In this document: positions 1 through 12,613 of the stretch, piece after piece
Numbering within the stretch: position 1 is the first letter of the stretch
Layout: each line of letters begins with the position of its first letter
Assembly (NCBI GenBank): GCA_902571925.1
Contig: CACGDW010000002.1
Coordinates: forward strand, 62,001-126,000
Length of the DNA: 64,000 nucleotides
Source of the DNA: an uncultured Pelagibacteraceae bacterium
GTDB lineage: Bacteria > Pseudomonadota > Alphaproteobacteria > Pelagibacterales > Pelagibacteraceae
Reading direction: 5' to 3'
Notes under the pieces: model-generated
What the model saw: only the letters and a program-made list of their open reading frames with translations
Told to the model about the DNA's origin: nothing
The model's database searches: none
Made by a program: the position numbers and the translations under genes

Positions 1-2
1 AT

Positions 3-1337
3 GCTAAGTTCAGGTTTGAAAGAGGCATAGATCCTTTATCCATAGAAGATGGACTAAATAAAGCAGCGTTGTTAATTAAAGAAATTTGTGGTGGCGAGAT
101 CAGTAAAATAGATATTCAAAAAATTGAAACTTATAAGACTAAAACTATTAAATTTGATCATAATTTATTTGAAAAAATATCTGGCTTTAAAATTTCTATT
201 AAAGAAATGCTCAAAATTTTAGATGGACTCGGATTTGGATATAAAAAAGTTAAAAATTATTTAGAATTATCTATCCCATCTTGGAGACCTGATATCACCC
301 AAGAAATAGATGTTGTTGAGGAATTAGTTAGAATAAGTGGTTACGAAAAAATTAAAATTGTTAATCCAATTAAAAAAAGAACCAAATCTACTTTAACTCT
401 AACCCAAAAACTATTTCATTTTTTACAAAGATCTATAGCCTCAAAAGGCTATCTAGAAGCTATTACATGGTCATTCACAGACTCTAATTATAATGATTAC
501 TTTAAAGATAAAAATAAAGAAATTAAAATTGTAAATCCAATAAGTTCAGAGTTAGGAGTTTTAAGAAATTCAATATTTTCAAATTTAGTTATATATATGA
601 ATAAAAATCTTGATAGAGGCTTCAAAGATTTATCAATATTCGAGATAGGTCCCATCTTCACTGGCTCTAATCCAGGTGAGCAAAAAACTGTAGTATGTGG
701 GTTATCAGCAGGTAAAAAATCTAGGCAATCTTGGATTGACAAAGAGAGAAATATAGATGTATTTGATATAAAAAAAGATGTAGTTCAAACTTTGGTTGAA
801 GCTGGATTTAATTCAAATAATTTTTTTATAGATACTGAAACACCAAATTATTATCATCCTGGTAAATCTGGTAGATTATTTCTAGATAAAGCAAAGGAAC
901 AAGTAGCTGCTTATTTTGGTGAAATTCACCCTAGCATTATAAAGAAGATAGATATTAAATCTGAGTTTTTAGTAGGTTTTGAAATTTTTGTAGATCATTT
1001 AAAATTAAATAAGGAATCATTGAATAAACAAAAAACAAAATTTATTGTTTCTGATTTTCAAAAATCTGAGAGAGATTTTGCCTTTGTAGTAAAAAAAGAA
1101 GTTAGCTCTCAAGATTTGATAAATGCAATTTCTAGTGTCGATCAAAATTTGATTAGTAATATAAAAGTTTTTGATGTTTATGAGGGTGATAATATTCCAG
1201 CAAATCAAAAATCTATAGCAATTAATTTAACAATACAGTCATTTGATAAAACATTAAACGATAGTGATTTAGAAAAAATTAATAAACTAATCATTGAAAC
1301 AGTAGAAAATAAAACTGGTGCTAAAATTAGATCCTAA
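3..1337 (+). CDS. pheT: phenylalanine--tRNA ligase beta subunit, 5'-truncated by the window edge
   Basis: Frame is open from position 3 ([18 protein letters not shown]...), matching the PheT RFERGxDP motif; C-terminal anticodon-binding-like domain ([12 protein letters not shown]). The track start at 69 is internal. Confidence 0.95.
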   Translation, partial: AKFRFERGIDPLSIEDGLNKAALLIKEICGGEISKIDIQKIETYKTKTIKFDHNLFEKISGFKISIKEMLKILDGLGFGYKKVKNYLELSIPSWRPDITQEIDVVEELVRISGYEKIKIVNPIKKRTKSTLTLTQKLFHFLQRSIASKGYLEAITWSFTDSNYNDYFKDKNKEIKIVNPISSELGVLRNSIFSNLVIYMNKNLDRGFKDLSIFEIGPIFTGSNPGEQKTVVCGLSAGKKSRQSWIDKERNIDVFDIKKDVVQTLVEAGFNSNNFFIDTETPNYYHPGKSGRLFLDKAKEQVAAYFGEIHPSIIKKIDIKSEFLVGFEIFVDHLKLNKESLNKQKTKFIVSDFQKSERDFAFVVKKEVSSQDLINAISSVDQNLISNIKVFDVYEGDNIPANQKSIAINLTIQSFDKTLNDSDLEKINKLIIETVENKTGAKIRS

Positions 1338-1344
1338 AAATTAA

Positions 1345-3153
1345 ATGAGCACTATTGATAATATTAGAAATTTTGCAATTATTGCTCATATAGATCACGG
1401 AAAATCGACTATAGCAGATAGAATTATTCACATGTGTGGTGGTTTGTCTGAAAGAGAAATGAAGGCACAAGTACTAGACTCAATGGATATAGAAAGAGAA
1501 AGAGGGATAACTATAAAAGCTCAGACGGTTAAATTAAATTATAAGGCAAAAAATGGGAAAGATTATATATTAAATATAATAGATACACCTGGCCATGTTG
1601 ATTTTAGTTACGAAGTAAGTAGATCTCTTTATGCCTGTGAAGGTTCTATATTGATTGTTGACAGTACCCAGGGTGTAGAAGCCCAAACTCTAGCCAATGT
1701 ATATCAAGCACTAGATACTAATCACGAAATTATACCAGTACTAAACAAAATAGACTTACCTGCATCAGACTTAGAAAAAACAAATAAACAAATTGAAGAT
1801 GTGATTGGTATAGATACCGAAAATGCCGTTCCATGCTCAGGAAAAACTGGTGAAGGTATTGAAGAAATTTTAGAGCAAATAATCAATCAACTACCTGGCC
1901 CAAAGGGAAATCTTAATGAAGACTTAAAATGTTTGTTAGTTGACAGTTGGTATGACACTTATCTTGGAGTGGTAATTTTAGTAAGAGTTATAAATGGTAA
2001 AATTAAAAAGAATATGAAAATTAAAATGTTATCGACAAATCAAGACTATGTTGTTGAAAAGGTTGGTATTTTCACCCCAAAACCAAAAGATATTAATGAA
2101 TTAAATGCAGGTGAAATTGGTTTTATAACAACAGGAATAAAAGTTTTATCAGAAACTAAAGTTGGTGATACAATTTGTGACTCAGAAAATCCTTTGACTG
2201 TTGCTTTGCCAGGCTTTAAACCAAGTAAGCCTGTTGTTTTTTGTGGATTGTTTCCAGTCGATAGTTCTGAATATCAAAAACTTAAAGATGGATTAGCTAA
2301 ATTACAACTAAATGATGCTAGTTTTTCATTTGAGGCCGAATCTTCATCTGCTTTAGGATTAGGTTTTAGATGTGGATTTTTAGGTTTGCTTCACCTTGAG
2401 ATAGTAACTGAGAGACTTGAAAGAGAGTTTGATGTTAATTTATTAACCACAACTCCAGGCGTAGTTTATAAAGTCCATCTTAATAAAGGCGATATTTTGG
2501 ATTTACAAAATCCCTCAAGTCTGCCAGACCCAACACTAATTAAATTTATTGAAGAGCCTTGGATTAAAGCTACAGTTATAACTCCAGATGAATACTTAGG
2601 TTCAATAATTAAATTATGCCAAGATAAAAGAGGGGTTCAAACAAATTTAACATATTCTGGAAATAGAGCTGTTTTAAGCTATGAGCTTCCTCTTAATGAA
2701 GTGGTTTTTGATTTTAATGATAGAATAAAATCTATGACAAGTGGTTATGCTAGCTTTGATTATGAAATTATAGAACATAGAGAAGGAGACTTAGTGAAAC
2801 TTGGAATACTTGTAAATAGCGAACCAGTAGATGCTCTTGCAATGATGATACACAAAGATTTTGCTCAAAAAACAGGAAGAGAAGTTTGTGAAAAGTTAAA
2901 AGATCTTATTCCAAGACATAATTTTATGATACCTGTACAAGCAGCTATAGGTGGTAAAATAATCGCAAGAGAAACTATTAAGGGTTTTAAAAAAGATGTA
3001 TTAACAAAAATTCATGGCGGTGGTGCAACAGATAGAAAAAGAAAACTATTAGAAAAACAAAAAAAAGGTAAAGCAAAATCAAAACAATTTGGAAGAGTTG
3101 AAATACCACAAGAGGCATTTATTGGGGTATTAAAAATAAATAAGGATAAATAA
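1345..3153 (+). CDS. lepA: elongation factor 4 (LepA GTPase)
   Basis: [41 protein letters not shown]; LepA C-terminal domain [22 protein letters not shown]. Confidence 0.98.
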   Translation: MSTIDNIRNFAIIAHIDHGKSTIADRIIHMCGGLSEREMKAQVLDSMDIERERGITIKAQTVKLNYKAKNGKDYILNIIDTPGHVDFSYEVSRSLYACEGSILIVDSTQGVEAQTLANVYQALDTNHEIIPVLNKIDLPASDLEKTNKQIEDVIGIDTENAVPCSGKTGEGIEEILEQIINQLPGPKGNLNEDLKCLLVDSWYDTYLGVVILVRVINGKIKKNMKIKMLSTNQDYVVEKVGIFTPKPKDINELNAGEIGFITTGIKVLSETKVGDTICDSENPLTVALPGFKPSKPVVFCGLFPVDSSEYQKLKDGLAKLQLNDASFSFEAESSSALGLGFRCGFLGLLHLEIVTERLEREFDVNLLTTTPGVVYKVHLNKGDILDLQNPSSLPDPTLIKFIEEPWIKATVITPDEYLGSIIKLCQDKRGVQTNLTYSGNRAVLSYELPLNEVVFDFNDRIKSMTSGYASFDYEIIEHREGDLVKLGILVNSEPVDALAMMIHKDFAQKTGREVCEKLKDLIPRHNFMIPVQAAIGGKIIARETIKGFKKDVLTKIHGGGATDRKRKLLEKQKKGKAKSKQFGRVEIPQEAFIGVLKINKDK

Positions 3154-3154
3154 A

Positions 3155-3961
3155 ATGAGTAAGATCTACGATTGTGTAACATTTTTTCAAGAAAACTTAC
3201 AAATGGAATTAAGATTCTCAATTTTAGAAAAAGTAGTTGATAAGTTTGTAGTATGTGAGTCAGCTTATGATCATAGAGGGAATTCAAAAAAAATTAATTT
3301 TTCAAAAAAGAAATTTGATAAATTCCAAGATAGGATTGAACATGTTATTATTGAAAAAAAATTTCCTGACAAGAACACACCTTGGCAAAACCAAGCATGG
3401 CAAAGAGAACATATATTTGACGGAATAAAAGAAGCTTCTTTAGACGACTACATAATGTTCTCAGATCCTGATGAAATTCCAAATCCTTTAAAACTAAAAG
3501 ATTTTCGATTAAAGAAAAAATTTGGTATTTTTTTTCAAAAAATGTTTACTTATAAAATGAATTTATTCAATAAATACGAGACACCTTGGGAAGGCACTAG
3601 AATTTGCAAAAAGAAGGATTTAAAATCTATAGATTGGTTAAGACACAAGGTTTTATATAAAAATCTTAAATATGGATTTTGGCGAATTGACAAAGAAAAA
3701 AATATTGAAATAATTAATGATGGAGGATGGCATTTTAACTATTTGTTAAAACCTGATGAAATCTCAAAAAAATTTAAAAGTTTAGCAGAAACAAGTTGGG
3801 ATGATGAAAAATATTATGATGAAAAAACAATTAAAGAAAAAATTGAAAAAAAGATAGATCTGTTTGATAGAGGACATATCTTTGAACATATAAAAATTGA
3901 TGAAAGTTATCCAGATTATATTAAAAACAATCTTAAAAAATATTCGGAGTGGATTTTATGA
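3155..3961 (+). CDS. glycosyltransferase family 17-like protein (beta-1,4-N-acetylglucosaminyltransferase-like)
   Basis: MSKIYDCVTFFQENLQMELRFSILEKVVDKFVVCESAYDHRG, FSDPDEIPNP and GGWHFNYL are typical GT17 features. Confidence 0.8.
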   Translation: MSKIYDCVTFFQENLQMELRFSILEKVVDKFVVCESAYDHRGNSKKINFSKKKFDKFQDRIEHVIIEKKFPDKNTPWQNQAWQREHIFDGIKEASLDDYIMFSDPDEIPNPLKLKDFRLKKKFGIFFQKMFTYKMNLFNKYETPWEGTRICKKKDLKSIDWLRHKVLYKNLKYGFWRIDKEKNIEIINDGGWHFNYLLKPDEISKKFKSLAETSWDDEKYYDEKTIKEKIEKKIDLFDRGHIFEHIKIDESYPDYIKNNLKKYSEWIL

Positions 3962-4827
3962 TGGGTAAAAAAATTTTGTCAAAAAATTTAAATGATTTGA
4001 ATAATTATGCTTTAAAAAAAAGAAAAATCTATCAAAAAGGAAAACCTTATCCACACATTGTCATAAAGAATTTCTTTGATAAAAAGTTTTTAAGCCAAAT
4101 TCTCAATGAATTTCCAGATCTTTCTAAAATTAAATCTTCCAACAATTATGATAATAAAAATGAAATTAAATTTGCAAACAATAAGAAAAAAAATTTTAAA
4201 AAAAATACAAAAATATTTTTTAATTATTTAAATTCAAAAAATTTTATTGATTTTATTCAAAAACTGTCTTCTATAAACGAAAAGTTGCTTCCAGATCAAA
4301 AACTAAATGGTGGGGGTTTACATGAAATTAAAAGAGGAGGTGTCCTAAAGATTCATACTGATTTTAATAAACATCCTACTAAAGATATAGACAGAAGAAT
4401 TAATGTTTTAATTTATTTAAATAAAGGGTGGAAAAAAAATTATGGGGGCAACTTGGAGTTATGGGATAAAAATATGAAAAAATGTGTAAAAAAAATTTTA
4501 CCTTCATTTAATACAATGGTTATTTTTTCAACTAATGATTTTACTAATCATGGACATCCAAATCCATTAAAATGTCCGGAGGAAATTTCAAGAAAATCAA
4601 TAGCCACTTATTATTTTTCTAAGGGTAGGCCAACTAGTGAAGTTATTAGAATCAAAAAAAAAAATACTACAGCTTTTAAAAACAGACATGGAGAAAAAAA
4701 TGATGTTTATGTTAAAAAAGAGTTTTTTAAAAATTTTATTAGAAACTTTGTCTTTTATCAAAATATGAAAAATCTTGAAAAAAAATATTTAAGAACTGGC
4801 AATTCAAAAAAAAAAAGAAAAAATTAA
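3958..4827 (+). CDS. 2OG-Fe(II) oxygenase (prolyl-4-hydroxylase-like)
   Basis: HTDFN...[13 protein letters not shown]...GGNLELWD...NHGHPNPL...[10 protein letters not shown]: HxD...H...R jelly-roll signature. Likely ATG at 3958 (ATGA overlap with the upstream stop) rather than the GTG at 3949. Confidence 0.8.
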   Translation: MMGKKILSKNLNDLNNYALKKRKIYQKGKPYPHIVIKNFFDKKFLSQILNEFPDLSKIKSSNNYDNKNEIKFANNKKKNFKKNTKIFFNYLNSKNFIDFIQKLSSINEKLLPDQKLNGGGLHEIKRGGVLKIHTDFNKHPTKDIDRRINVLIYLNKGWKKNYGGNLELWDKNMKKCVKKILPSFNTMVIFSTNDFTNHGHPNPLKCPEEISRKSIATYYFSKGRPTSEVIRIKKKNTTAFKNRHGEKNDVYVKKEFFKNFIRNFVFYQNMKNLEKKYLRTGNSKKKRKN

Positions 4828-4830
4828 AAT

Positions 4831-4920
4831 GGAGAGATGGCCGAGTGGTTTAAGGCGCACGCTTGGAAAGTGTGTATGGGGGCAACCCTATCGTGGGTTC
4901 GAATCCCACTCTCTCCGCCA
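4831..4920 (+). tRNA. tRNA-Ser (anticodon GGA)
   Basis: GGAGAGA/TCTCTCC acceptor, long variable arm, anticodon loop CTTGGAAAG, TTCGAAT T-loop, encoded CCA. Confidence 0.96.
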
Positions 4921-4942
4921 TTATGAAAAGTCTTAAAAGTAA

Positions 4943-5743
4943 ATGAGCAAAGATATAGCTATAATTACAACAATATACAAAACACCATTATCAAAAATCG
5001 TAAATTTAAAAAATTATAAAGGTTTTCAAACTTTTGTATTTGAGCAAGAAGGAAGAGAAGATTCTGGAAAAAAAATTTTTAATAAAATTAACTTAAATTT
5101 TAAATATTTTTTTAATAAAAAAAATATTGGTCTTAGTAAATCATCAAATTTTTTATTAGAAAAAGTTCAGTCTAAATATTGTCTCTTTACCCAACCAGAT
5201 ATTAAAATTGAAAGAAAAAGTATAATTAGATTGTCTAAAATTTTAAAAAATAATAAAAAGGCCATTTTAGTTACTCCTAGTTTATTAAAAAAAAAGAAAA
5301 GAAAAGATAAACAAATAAAGTTTGTAAATAAAATTGATGCAGCATGTATTTTGTTTGATGTAAAAAAAATAAAAGAAATAGGTTTATTTGATGAAGACTA
5401 TTTTTTGTATTGGGAAGACATAGATTTAATGAAAAGAGTGAATCAATCAAAATATAGAATGATTTTAGCTAATAATATTTTTGCTTATCATGAAGGTAGT
5501 CAATCAACAATTAATGATCACAAGATAATGTGCTTAAGGAGCAAGAATTTTACTTATGGTGAATTTATATATGATCTAAAGAATAATAAGTTGAGATTTA
5601 TTAAGGTGATTAGAAAATTAATACAAAATTTTTTCTTATTTTTCTTTAATATTATTAGATTTCATCTAAAAGATAGTCTTAAAAATTTAGCAAATTTTAA
5701 TGGTATTTTAAAATTTATTTTTTATTATTTGAAAAGAATTTAA
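4943..5743 (+). CDS. glycosyltransferase family 2 (rhamnosyltransferase-like)
   Basis: [49 protein letters not shown]2 rhamnosyltransferase-type motif. Confidence 0.8.
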   Translation: MSKDIAIITTIYKTPLSKIVNLKNYKGFQTFVFEQEGREDSGKKIFNKINLNFKYFFNKKNIGLSKSSNFLLEKVQSKYCLFTQPDIKIERKSIIRLSKILKNNKKAILVTPSLLKKKKRKDKQIKFVNKIDAACILFDVKKIKEIGLFDEDYFLYWEDIDLMKRVNQSKYRMILANNIFAYHEGSQSTINDHKIMCLRSKNFTYGEFIYDLKNNKLRFIKVIRKLIQNFFLFFFNIIRFHLKDSLKNLANFNGILKFIFYYLKRI

Positions 5744-5747
5744 CATC

Positions 5748-6926
5748 ATGAAAAAATTTTTAGATTTAGGTTATCAGCCATTAGCTAATTCTTATTTAAA
5801 TGCAAAAAATCTTAACAAAAAGGAAAAAAAATTTAAATTAACGGTAGGTTTTGATGAAAAAAATTATCTTGTATCAATATTAAACACTGTCCCTAAAGAA
5901 ATGATGTTTAATAAGGATTATCCTTATAAATCCTCAGAGTCACTAACTATGAGAGATGCATTTAAAATACTTTCAAATAAGATTAAAAAAACATTTAAAC
6001 CACAAGCTATATTGGAAATTGGAAGTAACGATGGTGCCTTCATTAAAAATTTTAACAAGAAAAAAGTAATAGGTGTAGAGCCGTGTAAAAATCTTGCAAA
6101 TATAACAAAACAAAAAGGTTATAAAACTTATTCAGAATATTGGAATACAGATTTAGCTAAAAGAATAACAAAAAAAAGGAAAGTAGATTTGATTTACTCT
6201 GCAAATACGCTTAGTCACATAAAAAATTTTTCTGAGATATTCAAAGCTATTGAGCTATCTTTAAGCAAAAATGGTATTTTAATTTTGGAGGATCCTTCTT
6301 TATTAGAGTGTATTAAAAAGGTTGCATACGACCAATTTTATTGTGAACATATATATGTCTTTTCTACTATCGCATTACAAAAAATTTTACAAAAGTTTGG
6401 ATTAGTAATTTTTAATATTGAAAATACCAAAACACATGGTGGATCAAATAGATATTTTATAAAAAAAAAGATTAATACGAAATTTAAAATTAATAAGAAA
6501 GTAAATAAAAATATTAAATTAGAAAAAAGATTTGGACTACATAAGCTTATTACCTACAAAAAATTTGCCAGAAAAGTTTTTACTTCAAAAAATAAATTGT
6601 GTAAAATTTTTATTAATCTTAGATCAAAAAATAAGAAAATTATTGGTTATGGAGCAACAGCAAAATCGTGCACTGTATTAAATTATTGTAAAATTAATAA
6701 AAAATATATTGATTTTTTTTATGACACAACTTCATTTAAGATCAATAAATATTTACCAGGTAGTAAAATTAAAATTAGAAAATATAAAAAGCTAAATCGA
6801 AATGAAGCGGACTTTGTTTTTTTAGGTGCCTGGAATTTCAAAGAAGAAATTTTTAAAAAAGAGAGAGAATTTATTAAAAGAGGTGGAAAGTTTATTACTC
6901 ATATCCCATTTCCCAAAATCATCTAA
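5748..6926 (+). CDS. SAM-dependent sugar C-methyltransferase-like protein (Methyltransf_13/23/14 architecture)
   Basis: FLDLGYQPLANSYL, ILEIGSNDGAFIKNF, EHIYVFS, THGGSNRYF, GYGATAKSCTVLNYC. Confidence 0.8.
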   Translation: MKKFLDLGYQPLANSYLNAKNLNKKEKKFKLTVGFDEKNYLVSILNTVPKEMMFNKDYPYKSSESLTMRDAFKILSNKIKKTFKPQAILEIGSNDGAFIKNFNKKKVIGVEPCKNLANITKQKGYKTYSEYWNTDLAKRITKKRKVDLIYSANTLSHIKNFSEIFKAIELSLSKNGILILEDPSLLECIKKVAYDQFYCEHIYVFSTIALQKILQKFGLVIFNIENTKTHGGSNRYFIKKKINTKFKINKKVNKNIKLEKRFGLHKLITYKKFARKVFTSKNKLCKIFINLRSKNKKIIGYGATAKSCTVLNYCKINKKYIDFFYDTTSFKINKYLPGSKIKIRKYKKLNRNEADFVFLGAWNFKEEIFKKEREFIKRGGKFITHIPFPKII

Positions 6927-6931
6927 AATCA

Positions 6932-7447
6932 TTAAAAATCTTTAAAATTTAAACCTTTGCGATCTTTTTTTGAGAGTAAGGGTTTTTTTATCGGCCACTT
7001 AATTCCGAGTGTTTTATCATTCCATTTAATAGTAGTTTCGCTATTTTTATCTCTATAATTTGTACACTTATAGTAAACCCCACATCTTTTGGTTAAACAA
7101 AGAAAGCCATGTGCGAAATGTTGCGGTATAAAAAGTGAAAAATTTGAATTTTGTGAAATTTCAATAGAAAAATGCTTTCCGTAAGTTTTCGAATTTTTTC
7201 TTAAATCAACCACAACATCTAAAATTTTTCCTTGAACCACGGTAATAATTTTTGCCTGACTTTTTTTCTTTTGTAAATGCAAACCTCTTAAAGTATTTTT
7301 TTTAGAAAAAGAAAAACAATCAAAAATGAATTTTTTTTTAAGAATTTTGTTTTGTTCAACTTCTTTAAAAAATCCTCTTTTATCTTTATATATTTTAGTT
7401 TTAATTAATACTAAATCTTTTATATTTGTTTTGATTTTTTTAATCAT
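6932..7447 (-). CDS. rfbC: dTDP-4-dehydrorhamnose 3,5-epimerase family
   Basis: DKRGFFKEVEQ, NTLRGLHLQKKKSQAKIITVVQGKILDVVVDLRKNSKTYGK, FIPQHFAHGFLCL. Confidence 0.9.
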   Translation of the reverse strand: MIKKIKTNIKDLVLIKTKIYKDKRGFFKEVEQNKILKKKFIFDCFSFSKKNTLRGLHLQKKKSQAKIITVVQGKILDVVVDLRKNSKTYGKHFSIEISQNSNFSLFIPQHFAHGFLCLTKRCGVYYKCTNYRDKNSETTIKWNDKTLGIKWPIKKPLLSKKDRKGLNFKDF

Positions 7448-8322
7448 TAGAATTGATTTATAATTTTTTGTTCAATATTTTTATCACTATTCCAACTAGG
7501 CAAAATTTTAAAATAATTCTTATTAAATTTATTTATCTTATGGTCTAAAAATTTAATTTTTAACTTTTTTTTTATTTTTTTATTAATATTTTTTATTAGA
7601 TTCTTAATCTTAATGTTCTTAACATTTTTTAAGCAATATGTTCCACTTTTTAAATTATTTTTTAACAAAATATTTACTGCATTTATAATATCTTCAACAT
7701 GAATTAGATTTAATTCTAATTTTTCAGAAATTATAGTAGTTTTGTCATTTTTTTTGTAATTTTTAATTAGAGTTGGAATTAATTTTTTTCTTTTGTCATT
7801 TTCATCAAAACTTTCATAAAATTTAAGGTTATAAAGTTTCAATTTTCGATTTTTAAAATTATAATAATCAAGAATAATTTCAAAAGCAGATTTAGTAGAT
7901 CCATATAAATTTTTTGAATTAAAATCCTTTCCATTTGTATGTTGCATCATAGTACCAAAATTAATTATTTTTTTTGTTTTTAAATGAACTAAATCCATCA
8001 ACATAGTTGGAAATGTGATATTAGAATCTATGAATTTTGGTATTTCATTATATGAATGTGTATTTTTATATAAAGTTGCAAAGTTGATAAAATAGTCGAT
8101 ATTTTTATTTCTAAGTTTTTTTGATAAATCACTGTATTCTGAATAAAAAATTGATTTATAATTTTTTTTGTATTTTCTTCTTAAATAATTTAAATCTTTA
8201 TTTTTTTTATTATTACTTCTTAAAATATCAAATATATCATAACCTTTTTTAAGAGCATTCTTTAAAAAAAGATTTCCAATAAAACCAGAGGTTCCAGTAA
8301 TTAATAATGTCTTTTTTTTCAA
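7447..8322 (-). CDS. NAD-dependent epimerase/reductase (SDR; RmlD- or CDP-abequose synthase-like)
   Basis: N-terminal LLITGTSGFIGNLFLKNAL; catalytic-type YGSTKSAFE (YxxxK). Confidence 0.75.
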   Translation of the reverse strand: MKKKTLLITGTSGFIGNLFLKNALKKGYDIFDILRSNNKKNKDLNYLRRKYKKNYKSIFYSEYSDLSKKLRNKNIDYFINFATLYKNTHSYNEIPKFIDSNITFPTMLMDLVHLKTKKIINFGTMMQHTNGKDFNSKNLYGSTKSAFEIILDYYNFKNRKLKLYNLKFYESFDENDKRKKLIPTLIKNYKKNDKTTIISEKLELNLIHVEDIINAVNILLKNNLKSGTYCLKNVKNIKIKNLIKNINKKIKKKLKIKFLDHKINKFNKNYFKILPSWNSDKNIEQKIINQF

Positions 8323-9185
8323 ACTATAATCTTTTTTAAATATGTACTATATTCGCAATTACCATAAAATTTTAAATTTTGTTTAATATTTTTTTTACTA
8401 ATCCATTTTTTTAAAAAGGCAATTTCATCTAAACAAGCTATTTTTATTCCCTGAACTTTTTCTACAGATCTGACATAATTAGATACGTTACTTAAATCTT
8501 CCATTTTTCCAGCATCTGACCAAATTGCTCCTCTACCAATTAATTCATATTTAAGTCTATTGTTTTTTTTATATTTATTTATTAAGTCAGTTATCTCAAG
8601 CTCACCTCTTTTAGAGGGTTTTAATTTACTAGCATAATCACATACTTTTTTATCAAAAAAATATAAACCAGTTATTGCTTTATTAGAAAAAAATTTTTTT
8701 GGCTTTTCAACAATCTTATCGATCTTATTTTTTTTTATTTTTGCAACTCCATAATTTTCTGGTTTGTCTACTTCTTTTAAAAAGATAGTTGCACCTAATT
8801 TGTGTTTAGAAGATTTCTCCAAGATCTTTGTTAAACTTTGTCCATAAAAAAAATTATCACCTAAAATTAGAGCTACACTATGATCTTTTATAAAAGATTT
8901 TCCAAGGTTAAAGGCGTCTGGAAGTCCTCTAGGTTTTGATTGTATCTTATAAGTAATATCTATTCCATATCTAGAACCATTGCCAAGTAAACTCTTAAAA
9001 TTTTCTATTTGGCCAGGATTAACAATGATCAAAATATTTCGAATGTTCGCAAGCATCATCACTGACAAAGGATAAAAAATCATTGGCTTATCATGTATTG
9101 GCAATAATTGTTTATTTATTGACTTAGTTAAAGGACTTAACCTAGTTCCAAATCCACCAGCAAGAATTATACCTTTTTTAATCAT
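8319..9185 (-). CDS. rfbA: glucose-1-phosphate thymidylyltransferase
   Basis: KGIILAGGFGTRLSPLTKSINKQLLPIHDKPMIFYPLSVMM, LGDNFFYG, ENYGVAKI, GRGAIWSDAG. Confidence 0.93.
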   Translation of the reverse strand: MIKKGIILAGGFGTRLSPLTKSINKQLLPIHDKPMIFYPLSVMMLANIRNILIIVNPGQIENFKSLLGNGSRYGIDITYKIQSKPRGLPDAFNLGKSFIKDHSVALILGDNFFYGQSLTKILEKSSKHKLGATIFLKEVDKPENYGVAKIKKNKIDKIVEKPKKFFSNKAITGLYFFDKKVCDYASKLKPSKRGELEITDLINKYKKNNRLKYELIGRGAIWSDAGKMEDLSNVSNYVRSVEKVQGIKIACLDEIAFLKKWISKKNIKQNLKFYGNCEYSTYLKKIIV

Positions 9186-9190
9186 TTTGA

Positions 9191-11329
<2,139 letters not shown>

Positions 11330-11332
11330 GAT

Positions 11333-12613
11333 ATGAAGTTTTTTGAAACTTCAAAATATTACACACTTCAAAAATCTACTTATATTTTACTAAGATGGAT
11401 CGGTATAATTGGTCAATTAATATCTATCAATATTGTATATTTTATTTTTAAATTTGAATTCAATTTTATATTATGTAACCTTATAGTTGTATTAGGAATT
11501 TTAAGTAATTTTTACCTCATTTTTATATATAAAAAAATTCAACTGTCCGATAGATCCGCCTTGCTTTTTCTTATCATAGATATATTTCAATTAGGATCTT
11601 TATTGTATCTTACAGGCGGAGTAATTAATCCATTTATAATTTTTTTGATAATACCTACTGTTTTCGCATCATCAAATTTAGGCTTTAGAACAAATATATT
11701 ACTAATGACAATTACAATTATTTTGATTATTTTTCTCACTTTTTTTTCCGAGGATTTACCAAGACCTTTAAGTGATCATTTTCATGTAAGTCCTTACTAT
11801 TATTATTCTGTTCCTTTAGCGTTGATTATTGCTTTAGTGTTTTTGAATTATTTTGCAATTTTATTTGGTGCTGAGTCTAGATTAAGAAAAGAGGCACTAA
11901 ATAAAATGGAGGAAGTGATGGCTAAAGAACATGAATTATTATCATTAGGAGGTCAGGCCGCTGCTGCTGCGCACTCTTTAGGAACTCCATTATCAACAAT
12001 TAAGATAATTTCCCAAGAACTTATGAAACAGCTTAAAAATCAAAAAGATGTAATTCAAGATATAGAATTATTGAATAGTCAAGTTGAAAGATGTAATCAA
12101 ATTTTAAAAAGACTATCTTTGAATCCAATTGAAGAAGACGAATTTATTGATGAAGACATAAGTTTAAGAGAATATTTAAAAGAAATAATTTTTTCGTTTA
12201 AAGAGACATCTAATAAAGAATTTATTTTTAATTACGATCAAGATTCAAATTCAAAAAAAATAACAAAATCTGTTGAAATTATTTATGGATTAAGAAATTT
12301 TATTGGTAATGCTTACAAGTATTCATTTAGTAAAATTTTTATTAATTTAAAAACAGATAATAAATTTTCCGAAATTACTGTTGAAGATGATGGGGAAGGT
12401 TACCCAAGTGATATATTATCTAAAATAGGAGAACCTTACTTAAAATCACCAAACTCAAAAAATAGAGAAAAGGCTGGATTGGGTTTAGGAATATTTATAG
12501 GTAAAACTTTACTTGAGAAAAATTTTGCCTCTATTATTTGCAGAAATTCAAAAACAAGGAGTGGTGCAGAAATAATTATAAAATGGGAAAATAAAAACCT
12601 ATTTAAAATTTAA
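11333..12613 (+). CDS. regB: RegB/PrrB-like redox sensor histidine kinase
   Basis: N-terminal multi-TM region with GGVINPF (RegB quinone-site GGxxNPF); H-box [17 protein letters not shown] motif QVERCNQIL; HATPase motifs [14 protein letters not shown]. Confidence 0.82.
   Translation: MKFFETSKYYTLQKSTYILLRWIGIIGQLISINIVYFIFKFEFNFILCNLIVVLGILSNFYLIFIYKKIQLSDRSALLFLIIDIFQLGSLLYLTGGVINPFIIFLIIPTVFASSNLGFRTNILLMTITIILIIFLTFFSEDLPRPLSDHFHVSPYYYYSVPLALIIALVFLNYFAILFGAESRLRKEALNKMEEVMAKEHELLSLGGQAAAAAHSLGTPLSTIKIISQELMKQLKNQKDVIQDIELLNSQVERCNQILKRLSLNPIEEDEFIDEDISLREYLKEIIFSFKETSNKEFIFNYDQDSNSKKITKSVEIIYGLRNFIGNAYKYSFSKIFINLKTDNKFSEITVEDDGEGYPSDILSKIGEPYLKSPNSKNREKAGLGLGIFIGKTLLEKNFASIICRNSKTRSGAEIIIKWENKNLFKI

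Noticed and set aside
497-1208. Minus-strand ORFs 497..742 and 1017..1208
   Set aside because: Antisense to the well-supported pheT reading frame; no recognisable motifs; expected by chance.
3012-3287. Minus-strand 91-aa ORF
   Set aside because: Antisense to the lepA 3' end and GT17 start; composition typical of a shadow ORF.
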